The translations under genes were made by a program, and so were the position numbers. Source: Permianibacter sp046297695 (GTDB taxonomy: Bacteria; Pseudomonadota; Gammaproteobacteria; Enterobacterales; Permianibacteraceae). Taken from it: DNA of 64,000 bases. Under the pieces are notes generated by a model. That model saw only the letters and a program-made list of their open reading frames with translations, searched no databases and was not told where the DNA came from. Shown here in pieces: positions 7,695-16,387 of this stretch; position 1 is the first letter of the stretch; the number at the start of each line of letters is the position of its first letter. The DNA lies in contig JBKBHF010000002.1 in the NCBI GenBank assembly GCA_046297695.1, forward strand, positions 90,433-154,432. Direction: 5' to 3'.

Positions 7695-8948
7695 ATGGAT
7701 AGCCTCATGTGCGCCTGCGCACCAGTAGCACGACAAACAGACCGGCGCGCGCGCTTCGCCATCACGCTAACGCTTGCCCTGGCGTTGCTGGCCTGCGGCG
7801 ACCCGCCGTCGCCATCGAGCGACGCGGGCGGGCCGTCAGCGTCGTCACTGACGCGAGGCGCGTCACTCACCGCGATTGGACCGACGGAAGGGGAACTGCA
7901 CATCCTGGCGTGGCCGGGCTATATCGAACGCGGCGACAACGATGCCAGCGTCGATTGGGTCACGGACTATGAGCTCAGCACCGGCTGTCAGGTGCGGGTC
8001 ACCACCGCTGGCTCATCCGATGAAATGGTGTCATTGATGAACCGGCACCGATTCGATCTGGTGACGGCCGCAGGTGATGCCAGCTTGCGGTTGATTGCCG
8101 GCAAGAAATTGCAACCCATCAATATCGAGCTGCTGCCTTCTTACAAACTCATCGATCCGCGCTTGCAGCACGCACCGTGGCACAAAGTGGATGGTCAGCA
8201 CTACGGCGTACCGTATCAGTGGGGACCGAATGTGCTGATGTACAACAGCGCCGTCTTCACCACCGCCCCCGACAGTTGGTCGGTGGTCTTCGACGAGCAG
8301 ACCCTGCCTGATGGCATTTCCAACAAAGGCCGCGTGCAGGCATTCGATAGCCCGATCCACATCGCCGATGCCGCGCTCTATTTGATGCACAAACAGCCGG
8401 CTCTCGGCATCCGCGATCCGTATGAATTGACCGAAACTCAGTACCAAGCCACGCTGCAATTGCTGCGACAGCAAAAGCGCCTGATTCATCGCTACTGGCA
8501 TGATGCCCTGGTGCAGATACAGGATTTTCGCGAAGCCGGTGTGGTGGCCTCCGGTTCATGGCCGTTTCAGGTCAATGCCCTGAAAGCCGCCGGTGCGCCG
8601 ATCGCCGCTGTGGTGCCTCGGGAAGGAGCAACCGGCTGGGCTGACAGCACCATGCTGCACGCCGAAGCCGCGCATCCCAACTGCGCCTATCTGTGGCTGG
8701 AGTGGTCGCTGAATCCGGCGGTGCAAGCCGATGTCGCCAATTGGTTCGGGTCACTGCCAGCGGTACCCGCCGCCTGCGACAACAACACCCGGTTGGGCCA
8801 GGCCGGTTGTACCCGCAATGGCTATGCCCTGTTTGATCAATTGCGGTTCTGGAAAACCCCAGTCGCGGCCTGCGCCACACAGCAAGGAAATTGCGTGCCG
8901 TATGCACGCTGGAGCAGTGATTACACGGCCATCATGAGCGGGCGCTGA
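7695..8948 (+). CDS. PotD/PotF-type extracellular solute-binding lipoprotein (orphan)
   Basis: The 417-residue protein has a signal peptide ending in the lipobox LLAC (Cys34), so it is a lipoprotein. The body is a type II periplasmic binding protein: 'LHILAWPGYIERG' near the N-terminus, then 'FDLVTAAGDA', 'YGVPYQWGPNVLMYN' and 'GVVASGSWPFQVNAL'. These are positions conserved in polyamine-binding PotD/PotF/NspS proteins. No permease or ATPase gene is adjacent. It follows mshQ by 84 bases on the same strand, and a bidirectional terminator lies at 9101. It may feed a distant transporter or act as a sensor. Polyamine specificity is inferred from the family. Confidence 0.8.
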   Translation: MDSLMCACAPVARQTDRRARFAITLTLALALLACGDPPSPSSDAGGPSASSLTRGASLTAIGPTEGELHILAWPGYIERGDNDASVDWVTDYELSTGCQVRVTTAGSSDEMVSLMNRHRFDLVTAAGDASLRLIAGKKLQPINIELLPSYKLIDPRLQHAPWHKVDGQHYGVPYQWGPNVLMYNSAVFTTAPDSWSVVFDEQTLPDGISNKGRVQAFDSPIHIADAALYLMHKQPALGIRDPYELTETQYQATLQLLRQQKRLIHRYWHDALVQIQDFREAGVVASGSWPFQVNALKAAGAPIAAVVPREGATGWADSTMLHAEAAHPNCAYLWLEWSLNPAVQADVANWFGSLPAVPAACDNNTRLGQAGCTRNGYALFDQLRFWKTPVAACATQQGNCVPYARWSSDYTAIMSGR

Positions 8949-9100
8949 GCACAATCGAGATGGCTTGTCGGATCGGCGCCAGCGAATGTGACCACCGCCA
9001 CCGTCCCAACAAAAATCGCTCTGGCATGACGTTGACCTTCGCCAAGCTCAAGGTGGACCGGACAGGACGGAAGGGCCGTTGTGTTTCCGGCCTGGTTGGA

Positions 9101-9132
9101 ACACAAAAAGGCCGCAAGCGGCCTTTTTGTGT
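9101..9132. terminator. Bidirectional intrinsic terminator between convergent genes
   Basis: A perfect 15-bp inverted repeat (acacaaaaaggccgc / gcggcctttttgtgt) around a 2-nt centre, with A and T tracts in the outer stem so that it can work in both directions. It lies 150 bases after the solute-binding protein gene and about 100 bases past the stop of the convergent outer-membrane gene. The rest of the 279-base gap 8949-9227 holds a second hairpin at 9179-9229 and no gene that I can support. Confidence 0.8.
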
Positions 9133-9178
9133 TTTCATGCGTCTTGCGCAGAGGTTGTGAACAGACCCCACACGCAGT

Positions 9179-9229
9179 GATGGTGACATCGAGCGACGGC
9201 TACCGCGTCGCTCGATGTCGGTCACCATC
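9179..9229 (-). terminator. Long hairpin immediately after the outer-membrane protein stop codon
   Basis: A 20-bp interrupted stem (9-bp outer arms GATGGTGAC/GTCACCATC, 11-bp inner arms ATCGAGCGACG/CGTCGCTCGAT) with a 4-nt one-sided bulge and a 7-nt loop. It begins within the stop codon of the minus-strand gene. There is no U-tract, so it may stabilise the mRNA end rather than terminate transcription. Confidence 0.45.
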
Positions 9230-9782
9230 AGAATGCCATGCGTACGTAGATGGCGGTGGTTTCGACGTCACCTTCGGTCAGACTCAAGCCCGCTGACAAT
9301 TGCTTATTGAAGTGCCAGGCGCCGTACACATTGACCAGGAAGTCGATATCGTAGGCATCTTCATAGCTGGCACCCGCACCGAGTTCCAGATTGTCATTCA
9401 ACATCGAGCGAATACCGGCGGTCAGCAGCAGACCACTGTCATCATCGTCAACACCGAAACGGTAGTTGACGTCATAGCTGACGATGCCGGCACCGAAGTT
9501 CAGATCGGTACGGACACTCAGCGGCATCTTGTAGGCAGCCCCGATCGCAAGCCGGTCAATGTCAATGCCACGATCATCGACGTTGGCATACTGTGCGAAC
9601 GCAAAGAACTCCTTGTTCAGATCGATACTGCCGGCAACGCCAAAACCGTCCAGATCCGCCGCGCGGTTGTCGTCCCATTCCGACTCCTGCCACTGGCCCT
9701 GAACATAGGTGTACTGCGGGCCGGCGGCCAAGGTGGCCGAACTGGCGGCCAACACCGCCGTGGCAAGCAACAATTTTTTCAT
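9228..9782 (-). CDS. Small outer-membrane beta-barrel protein
   Basis: A 184-residue protein with a clear Sec signal (MKKLLLATAVLAASSATLAA). The mature part has repeated amphipathic strands ending in aromatic residues ('FFAFAQYANVDDRG', 'LTAGIRSMLNDNLELGAGASYED') and a terminal Phe, as in OmpX/OmpA-like eight-stranded barrels. Acidic loops (DDNRAADLDG, GVDDDDSG) face outward. The start is supported by GGAG 8 bases upstream. The function is unknown: this fold serves porin, adhesin and structural roles, and nothing in the sequence chooses between them. Confidence 0.75.
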   Translation of the reverse strand: MKKLLLATAVLAASSATLAAGPQYTYVQGQWQESEWDDNRAADLDGFGVAGSIDLNKEFFAFAQYANVDDRGIDIDRLAIGAAYKMPLSVRTDLNFGAGIVSYDVNYRFGVDDDDSGLLLTAGIRSMLNDNLELGAGASYEDAYDIDFLVNVYGAWHFNKQLSAGLSLTEGDVETTAIYVRMAF

Positions 9783-9907
9783 CAGTGAGCTCCGTTTTAT
9801 TGCCAGACCTCTGCGAAAGAGGCGTCGTTATTGTCTTGCGCCAGGCTGAATTGCAGCTGAATCCCCCCGGGCAGCAAGGTCAAATTTTGTTCGTTGCGCC
9901 GAGCGGA

Positions 9908-10813
9908 TCAGAATGTCGGCACCGCGGCACTGAAATCCACCGTCGTGGTGGCGCCGGCCGTCACAGCAATGTTCTGCGTGCCGAAGAAATCCAGGGCATC
10001 GTCAGCTTCCGGATCATCAAGCGCGGCATCGCAGGTGTAGCTGATGGTGTAATCGCCGGCCTCCAGAAAGCCAATGCGGTAAACATAGGCGCCCTGCTCG
10101 TCGACACTGACCAAGCCCGATGCCAGTGGTTCGGCGGCCGCACCGTCGACATCATCGACAACAACATTGTCGCCACTGAACACATATACAGCCCCGAGCG
10201 CGGTGCCTTCGCACTGTCCGGCGATGACCGCGGAATCGATGCTACCCGCGACACTGCCAACCTGAATGTTATTGACCATACGCAGCGACGGCTTCAGAAA
10301 GTAGCCCGGCTGGCCGTTCGGTTCGACCACCGATTTGCGCAGATCGAAATCGATGGTGTAGTTGGCAACACTGCCCTGCGGCACGATAAAACCGCTGTTC
10401 AGCTTCAGGCCCGTTTGGGAACCGCTCGGCACATACAGCTCATGCTGACTGCCACGGATCTCGATGTAGGAATCGACGACATTGTCAAACTCGGCCGACA
10501 CCAGCAAACGCAGCCATTGATAATCACCAGCTGGCAATTCGTAATCGCTGATCAGGGCAGCAGCATTGCCGCCTTGCAGTGCCAGCAGATCGATATCTTT
10601 CGGGCTGGCAAACGTGATCATCGCCGCGTCGCCACTGGCAGGTTTGACTTCAATACCAGTGAAGCGGACGACGACCTTGTCGGCTTCATCGACCGGCGCA
10701 TCGGTGACGCCAATGCCCAGTTTACCAAGCGCGACATCATCGCTGTCGCTGTTACCGCAAGCGGCCAGGACGGTCACGGCAGCGGCCGTCATCAACACTT
10801 TGCTCATTTTCAT
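9908..10813 (-). CDS. DUF4382-domain lipoprotein
   Basis: The 301-residue product starts after a strong AGGAGAG ribosome site. The signal peptide ends in LAAC (Cys19), so it is a lipoprotein. The segment 'GKLGIGVTDAPVDEADKVVVRFTGIEV' followed by 'DYELPAGDYQWLRLLV' is the diagnostic pattern of DUF4382, whose members are envelope proteins of unknown function. The C-terminal third looks like a carboxypeptidase-regulatory-type beta-sandwich ('AYVYRIGFLEAGDYTISYTCD'), with two Cys that may bridge. It lies 94 bases downstream of purT and could be transcribed with it or separately. Confidence 0.8.
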   Translation of the reverse strand: MKMSKVLMTAAAVTVLAACGNSDSDDVALGKLGIGVTDAPVDEADKVVVRFTGIEVKPASGDAAMITFASPKDIDLLALQGGNAAALISDYELPAGDYQWLRLLVSAEFDNVVDSYIEIRGSQHELYVPSGSQTGLKLNSGFIVPQGSVANYTIDFDLRKSVVEPNGQPGYFLKPSLRMVNNIQVGSVAGSIDSAVIAGQCEGTALGAVYVFSGDNVVVDDVDGAAAEPLASGLVSVDEQGAYVYRIGFLEAGDYTISYTCDAALDDPEADDALDFFGTQNIAVTAGATTTVDFSAAVPTF

Positions 10814-10868
10814 GGTGGCTCTCCTCTTGCGTTATTTTTCACAACAGCCGCTGTTCATCGCGGCTTGT

Positions 10869-10913
10869 GCGCTGAGCAGAACCACCCGATCGTCGGGAAA
10901 GTCTGCTCAGCGC
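10869..10913 (-). terminator. Nested hairpin at the 3' end of purT
   Basis: A 12-bp stem (gcgctgagcaga / tctgctcagcgc) encloses a second small stem (cccga/tcggg). It overlaps the purT stop codon and has no U-tract. It could be a factor-dependent terminator or a processing site before the DUF4382 gene. Confidence 0.35.
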
Positions 10914-12142
10914 GGTACGGAAACATTGCGCACGACGGCATTCCCCGCGTCGCTCGCGCCGGCGCTGACCGTAATCGCGGCGGCGGCACGCACGGCCTTG
11001 GCACGGGCCTCGTTCAGCGAGTCGGCCCGCGCCAGCGTCACGCCCATCCGGCGCTTGCCTTGTACGGCAGGCTTGCCGAACAAGCGCAGCTGGGTATCCG
11101 GTTCAGCGAGCGCCGCGTCAATGCCGTGGAATCGCACCTGCTCGCCGTTGCCTTCGATCAGCAGGGCACAGGATGCCGACGGTCCGTACTGACGAATCAG
11201 CGGAATCGGCAAACCCAAAATCGCGCGAGCATGCAGCGCGAATTCCGACAACTCTTGTGCAATCAATGTCACCAAGCCGGTATCGTGCGGGCGCGGGCTG
11301 ACTTCACTGAATATGGCCTGATCGCCTTTGATGAAAAGCTCCACGCCAAAGAGGCCGTAACCGCCAAGCGCGTCGGTGATGGTGCGGGCAATGTGCTCGC
11401 TTTGCGCCAACGCGGCGGGCGACATCGGCTGCGGCTGCCATGACTCACGGTAATCACCGTCAATCTGGATATGCCCAATGGGTGCGCAGAATTGTGTCCC
11501 CTGCCGGCCGCGCACGGTCAGCAGCGTGATCTCGTAATCGAAGTCGACAAAACCTTCGACAATGACCCGGCCTTTGCCGGCCCGGCCACCTTCTTGGGCA
11601 TACTGCCACGCATGGGCGATATCGGCCGTGCTGCGGATCACGCTTTGGCCTTTGCCGGAGCTGCTCATGATCGGTTTGACCACACATGGCATGCCGATTT
11701 CCTGCACCGCCGCCTGAAAAGTTTCGAGCGTGTCGGCGAAGCGGTAACGCGACGTTGGCAGCGAGAGTTCTTCCGCTGCCAGCCGCCGAATTCCCTCACG
11801 ATTCATGGTGAGTTTGGCAGCGCGAGCCGTTGGCACAACGGTGAAGCCTTCTTGCTCCAGTTCGACCAGCGTATCGGTGGCAATCGCCTCGATCTCCGGC
11901 ACGATCAGATGCGGCGATTCGCGCACAATCACCGCCCGCAAGGCCGCGCCATCGAGCATGTTGATGACGTGATGGCGATGCGCCACCTGCATGGCAGGTG
12001 CGTTGGCGTAACGATCCACCACGATCACTTCGCAGCCCAGCCGCTGCAATTCAATCACCACTTCTTTGCCGAGTTCGCCGCCGCCGAGCATCAAGACACG
12101 CGTTGCGGTTTCTGTCAGTGGAGTGCCAATAGCCGTCATCAT
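10907..12142 (-). CDS. purT: Formate-dependent phosphoribosylglycinamide formyltransferase PurT
   Basis: 411 residues, slightly longer than typical PurT (about 390). PurT converts GAR to formyl-GAR with formate and ATP, the third step of purine synthesis. The ATP-grasp fold is visible: the N-terminal 'RVLMLGGGELGKEVVIELQRLG' substrate domain, 'MPCVVKPIMSSSGKGQSV' nucleotide-binding segment, 'GYGLFGVELFIKGD' and 'FSEVSPRPHDTGLVTL' metal/ATP residues. The double ATG start at 12142 has GAGGA 5 bases upstream. The acylase gene upstream ends 36 bases away on the same strand, so co-transcription is likely. Confidence 0.95.
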   Translation of the reverse strand: MMTAIGTPLTETATRVLMLGGGELGKEVVIELQRLGCEVIVVDRYANAPAMQVAHRHHVINMLDGAALRAVIVRESPHLIVPEIEAIATDTLVELEQEGFTVVPTARAAKLTMNREGIRRLAAEELSLPTSRYRFADTLETFQAAVQEIGMPCVVKPIMSSSGKGQSVIRSTADIAHAWQYAQEGGRAGKGRVIVEGFVDFDYEITLLTVRGRQGTQFCAPIGHIQIDGDYRESWQPQPMSPAALAQSEHIARTITDALGGYGLFGVELFIKGDQAIFSEVSPRPHDTGLVTLIAQELSEFALHARAILGLPIPLIRQYGPSASCALLIEGNGEQVRFHGIDAALAEPDTQLRLFGKPAVQGKRRMGVTLARADSLNEARAKAVRAAAAITVSAGASDAGNAVVRNVSVPR

Positions 12143-12178
12143 TTATTCCTCAGCGGCCGGTGTCGACTGGCCGCACGT

Positions 12179-14572
12179 TCAGTGTGGTAAATGTGCAGGC
12201 GGATGCAGCACCAACAGATGCTGCGCCTCACCCGGTAGTAGTGGTGTGCTCTCGCCGTTGGCCCAGGCATCGTGACCAGCCAGGTAAAACGGCGACAATG
12301 GGTGACCGCTCTGGCCACCCGGCATGTGGAAAATGCCGCGGCTTTCGTGGCCCGGCGACACAATCAAACGCTCGGAGGCGCCGAAATTGGGCGCCTGCAC
12401 GCGCGGCATGTTGGCGTCGCCCGGCAAAGGCTGCGCCGGGGCATTCAAGTACTGCCCCAGCACGGGCACGAATTTGCTCAAGGGATGCTGGATCGCAGCA
12501 CGATTTTTCTGGCCCCAGCTCTGCGCACTGAGGTCTTCGCCGTTTGCCGTCAAACCCTGCAACAAGGCATCGACCACAGCAAGCTCGAATTCTCGCCAGC
12601 TCGCATAACCGTTCGGTAACAGGTGCGACGGCTGTTGCTGCAACACCGGCCAGACCACCGCTTCCCAGTGATTGGAAAGCGCAGAAGGCCGGGTCTCCGG
12701 ATCGATGTCATAGAGCGGATGCAGCCAAGCGCGATAGAGCGCATCACGCAACAAAAATCGATAGCCACGCACCAACCGATAATCGACGCTGTCTATCGTC
12801 GCGCGGCCCTGCCAATTGCTGATCAGCGCGCGTGCCTCTGCACGTAGCGGTTGCTCGGCAATGGCGTTGTCATCGAGCAAGGCGAGCAGATGCTGTTGCC
12901 AGCGATTCAGCACCGGGGCGCGATCATCCAGCGCCACCGTCAGCATATCGGCTTCCGTGAACTGTTCGCGCGCAAACAAGCCGGTGCGGATCTGACGTGC
13001 CCGTGCACCGAAGTCATAACCCCCATCACCGATCACCGCCAGCGCCTCACCACTGACAACCCGGGCATTGGCGGTCCAGATACGACCGTCGGCAGGATTC
13101 AGCACTTCCGGGTATTCGTCGGGGTCACGGTAACCGTCCCAGCGCCGCTCGCCGGAGGCCCAGGACACCGGTTCGGCGCCGTCATAGCCCACCCGCCGTG
13201 GAATGGCACCGATAACCGTCCAGCCGATGCTCCCTTCACGATCGGCCACGACAAAGTTCTGCGACGGCACCCGGGTTTTCTTTGCCAGATTGAGCGCCTG
13301 CAGCACATTGTCGCTGCGCTCGATATCAAGCAGGCCCAGGTTGATGGCTTGCGCCGGATCGTGGGCCACCCAGCGAAACACATAGCGCTTGCCATCGGCA
13401 TCGGTGTGAATCACCGGGCCCCACACCGTCTCCTCGACCGCCAGCGTTTCAGCCGCCTCGCCCTTGATGGCGATGGCTTCTTCGATCACGGTCAGGGCAC
13501 GAATGCCATCCGGCGTCTGGTAACGCCCCACCGCCGGCTGCTCGAGCGCGATCACATCGCTGTAATCGCCGTAACTGTTGGTGAAGCCCCAGGCAACCCG
13601 GCCATTGCTGCCGACGATCAGCATGGGCGCACCGGGCAAACTGACCCCGACGACATCCTGGAGCTGCTCAGCCTCACCGTACTGCAAGCGGGTGCGAAAC
13701 CAGATATTGGGAACCTGCAGGCCGAGGTGCATATCGTTGGCCAGCATCGCCGCGCCGGTCGCACTGTGGCTGCCGGCGACCGCCCAGTTATTGCTGCCCG
13801 GAAACACGGCGTCTGGCTGACGACTGTCCCAGATGGGCGCTGACAACTGTGGCTGCCAACTGGCCAGCGCATCGGCCGGCGGAATGGCCGTCGCCGCCAG
13901 CGCCTCACCGAACAGTGGCGCGTCCCACTCACTGCCCGGCGCGCGCAAGAAGCGATAGAGCGCGGGCGGCAGCAACTGCCGGGCACGCTGACGGGTCAAC
14001 TCGATCTGGCCATCCGAGGGTTGCAGGGTCAGATACATGGCATAAGCGGTCAGCAGGGTGTCGGCCGGCTGCCATGGCTCCGGCTCGGTCCGCAGCAGAA
14101 AGTATTCGAACGGTTTTTCCGCCAACGCCGCCAAGCCGGCATTCACGCCGTCGGTATAGGCCATCAGCAGGGTTTGTTCGCTCGGCGACAGCTGAGTCAG
14201 GATCTGCTCGGCCCGGTGACGAAACCGGTGTATCCGCACGCCCTGATCGGTGGCGAGCGCCGCCCTGCCCACTAAAGCGGACAGTTCGCCGGCCGCGCGC
14301 CGGCGCAGCAAATCCATCTGGAAATAGCGCTCCTGAGCATGAACAAAGCCCAGCGCGCGGGAAACGTCAGTACGGTCGCGTCCGCGCACGGTCACACTAC
14401 CCAGGGCATCACGGCTGATGCCGACCTCGGCACCGAGACCACTGAGCGGCATACGACCGTCCAGCTGTGGCAGGCTGGCCTCCAGCTGCCAGTAACCCCA
14501 TAAACCGATCAGTCCTGCCGGCACGGCGAGCACCACTGCCATGACGGCACCAACCCGAATCAATCGCTTCAT
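12179..14572 (-). CDS. Penicillin acylase (penicillin amidase) family hydrolase
   Basis: A 797-residue Ntn-hydrolase precursor with an N-terminal signal or anchor helix (about residues 7-28). The alpha chain carries 'ALGFVHAQERYFQMDLLRRRAAGELSAL', highly conserved in the family. Autocleavage is expected before Ser260 in 'PGSNNWAV', which becomes the nucleophile of the beta chain. 'NDMHLGLQVPNIWF' and 'GVSLPGAPMLIVGSNGRVAWG' follow. The C-terminal 'LIVSPGHESRGIFHMPGGQSGHPLSPFY' is also typical. Such periplasmic enzymes hydrolyse amide bonds of beta-lactam side chains or N-acyl homoserine lactones. The substrate here cannot be read from sequence. It is preceded on its strand by a terminator, so it probably has its own promoter. 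Confidence 0.88.
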   Translation of the reverse strand: MKRLIRVGAVMAVVLAVPAGLIGLWGYWQLEASLPQLDGRMPLSGLGAEVGISRDALGSVTVRGRDRTDVSRALGFVHAQERYFQMDLLRRRAAGELSALVGRAALATDQGVRIHRFRHRAEQILTQLSPSEQTLLMAYTDGVNAGLAALAEKPFEYFLLRTEPEPWQPADTLLTAYAMYLTLQPSDGQIELTRQRARQLLPPALYRFLRAPGSEWDAPLFGEALAATAIPPADALASWQPQLSAPIWDSRQPDAVFPGSNNWAVAGSHSATGAAMLANDMHLGLQVPNIWFRTRLQYGEAEQLQDVVGVSLPGAPMLIVGSNGRVAWGFTNSYGDYSDVIALEQPAVGRYQTPDGIRALTVIEEAIAIKGEAAETLAVEETVWGPVIHTDADGKRYVFRWVAHDPAQAINLGLLDIERSDNVLQALNLAKKTRVPSQNFVVADREGSIGWTVIGAIPRRVGYDGAEPVSWASGERRWDGYRDPDEYPEVLNPADGRIWTANARVVSGEALAVIGDGGYDFGARARQIRTGLFAREQFTEADMLTVALDDRAPVLNRWQQHLLALLDDNAIAEQPLRAEARALISNWQGRATIDSVDYRLVRGYRFLLRDALYRAWLHPLYDIDPETRPSALSNHWEAVVWPVLQQQPSHLLPNGYASWREFELAVVDALLQGLTANGEDLSAQSWGQKNRAAIQHPLSKFVPVLGQYLNAPAQPLPGDANMPRVQAPNFGASERLIVSPGHESRGIFHMPGGQSGHPLSPFYLAGHDAWANGESTPLLPGEAQHLLVLHPPAHLPH

Positions 14573-14675
14573 TTTTTATCTTCGGAAGGCGGTTATCGCG
14601 AGGGTGAACAGGATAACAATCCGGCTCACCGCTGCGCAGGCCCGCCGGCGAACAAAAACTGATCACCTACCCGGC

Positions 14676-14710
14676 AAAAAAAAAACCGCACCCGGTTGCT
14701 GGTGCGGTTT
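14676..14710 (-). terminator. Intrinsic terminator of the DUF1501/cytochrome operon
   Basis: On the minus strand a 10-bp stem (aaaccgcacc / ggtgcggttt) with an 8-nt loop is followed by an unbroken run of U residues. It lies 30 bases past the stop of the 14742-16373 gene, a textbook Rho-independent terminator marking the left border of the divergent module. Confidence 0.9.
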
Positions 14711-14741
14711 GCTAACCCATGGCGTGCGCGAATAACGCGGT

Positions 14742-16373
14742 TCAGATCGGGGTCGCGATCGTGCCGTTGCAAATGGGTTGGAATGCCACCAAGGCATCGC
14801 GGGCGGCGCCGCTGCCAAGGCCATGGGTCGGAAACAGCGACTCGAACCGGCCAAGCTCGTTGTGCAGCGCCAGATAATTCAACGCTACCGTCTCGACCAG
14901 CAGGTTGACGTTGTTGGCGGCCGGGCTGGACGAGGTTTCCACATCGCCGCTGTCGCGGTAATGACCGATCTGCTGGCTCATCGCCTGCGCTTCCGGGGTA
15001 GCGCCCATCAGCTGCGGCCGACCGTTCGGGTTGTAGACCAGGAAGAACGAGGCGGCAGTCGACTGGTTGTCACCGGTCCACTGGCCTTTGCCACGGCCTT
15101 CTTCCGACATGTCGAGCGCGCCGTTCGACGACAGCGAACCGTCGCTGAACACATACAGCATCAGCGGCACACCGACCCGGTGCGCGTATTCCAGACAGGC
15201 GCCCATGCAGACGCCGGCGCGGAAATCGCGGCGCTCACCCGTTGCCCGCTCGCCCGTGTGGTAATCGAAGCCGCCCATGGTGATGGTGCCGGCACCGGCA
15301 AAGCCGTTGACCACCAGCTTCATGATCGCGGCGGTCTTGCGCAGTTCGCCATCGCTGGCGAATGCTGCCGTATCAAAAATGCCACCGTTGATCACCGGAT
15401 CCTGAACCGGGTCGAGCGTAGCCGGGTTACCGAAGCGATCCGCTAAGTCGGCGCTCTTGAGATAACCGCAGCGTACCAGGTCCTTGACCACGGCATCGGT
15501 CATTTCAGCCCCGGAACCCGGCATGCCGGTGCTGACCTGGCTCATCTTGCGGGCGCTGATACGATAAATGGACTCCATCACGGCAACCGCATCGTCCTGA
15601 CCGAGCAAACTCGTCAGATCGCCGACATCGACCAGACTGGTGACATCACTCGGGCGATCCACCTTGGTCGGCCGCTTGGACGGATCGATCATCGCGAACG
15701 GTGCCATCGAGTTGCCGCCGGAATCCGAACTCTGCGAGCCAATCAGGGTCAGCAGCGAGCCGTCAGCACCGATCCGGTTGATCGCGTACATCGGGTTGTG
15801 CGGATTGTTGCCGGTATCGTTTTCCGACCGTGCCGCGATGACCGCACCGTTGGTACGCGCCATCGCCTCCGCGCTCATGGTCGTCAACATACCGCGTAGA
15901 AACGCGCTGTCGGTATGGAATAACAACCCCAAGCGATCATCAATATGGTCGGCATTGGTGGTCGGATCGACTACCGGCGGGATCATGTCGCCCGGTAGCC
16001 CAAGCTTGCTGTAACCCGCGGTCGACAGGAAATCGCGTTGACCACCCTGCTTGCCGACCAAGACGTTGGAGCCGGCGATATTGGCGCCACCGGCCAAGTC
16101 AAAGCAGATAAACGGAATCTTGCCGGCACCTTGGGTCGCAATACCGCACTCGCCCAATAGCGGGGCCAAATCCGGTGAAAGCGCGGCATGCGCTGCTCTC
16201 GGATTGGCAAACAAACTGAACAGGGTAGTGCCCATAACCGCAGCACCGCCGGTCAGCAAGCCCTGTCGGATGAAATCGCGACGGGTTCTCGGCAATGGAT
16301 GATCCGGAAACAGCAACGGCGCGTCCGGATGCAGATTGCGGTTCTGCTTCAGATTACGAATACGTTTGTTCAT
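14742..16373 (-). CDS. Tat-exported DUF1501-like protein
   Basis: The 543-residue protein carries a twin-arginine signal (RTRRDF, Arg31-Arg32) followed by 'LLTGGAAVMGTTLFSLF' and an AHA cleavage site, so it is exported folded. Downstream are 'IPFICFDLAGGANIAGSNVLVG', 'TITMGGFDYHTGERATGERRDFRAG' and 'PLMLYVFSDGSLSSNG', motifs of the sulfatase-like DUF1501 superfamily. DUF1501 proteins are usually encoded beside c-type cytochrome domain proteins, exactly as here. It is third in a minus-strand operon with 14 bases between it and the LamG-cytochrome gene. The biochemical activity is unknown for the family. Confidence 0.72.
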   Translation of the reverse strand: MNKRIRNLKQNRNLHPDAPLLFPDHPLPRTRRDFIRQGLLTGGAAVMGTTLFSLFANPRAAHAALSPDLAPLLGECGIATQGAGKIPFICFDLAGGANIAGSNVLVGKQGGQRDFLSTAGYSKLGLPGDMIPPVVDPTTNADHIDDRLGLLFHTDSAFLRGMLTTMSAEAMARTNGAVIAARSENDTGNNPHNPMYAINRIGADGSLLTLIGSQSSDSGGNSMAPFAMIDPSKRPTKVDRPSDVTSLVDVGDLTSLLGQDDAVAVMESIYRISARKMSQVSTGMPGSGAEMTDAVVKDLVRCGYLKSADLADRFGNPATLDPVQDPVINGGIFDTAAFASDGELRKTAAIMKLVVNGFAGAGTITMGGFDYHTGERATGERRDFRAGVCMGACLEYAHRVGVPLMLYVFSDGSLSSNGALDMSEEGRGKGQWTGDNQSTAASFFLVYNPNGRPQLMGATPEAQAMSQQIGHYRDSGDVETSSSPAANNVNLLVETVALNYLALHNELGRFESLFPTHGLGSGAARDALVAFQPICNGTIATPI

Positions 16374-16387
16374 ATTGGCCGCTCCCG

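Noticed and set aside
9593..11443. A 616-codon plus-strand frame over the small barrel, DUF4382 and purT genes
   Set aside because: Antisense to three recognisable genes; the product has no motif, signal or sensible start.
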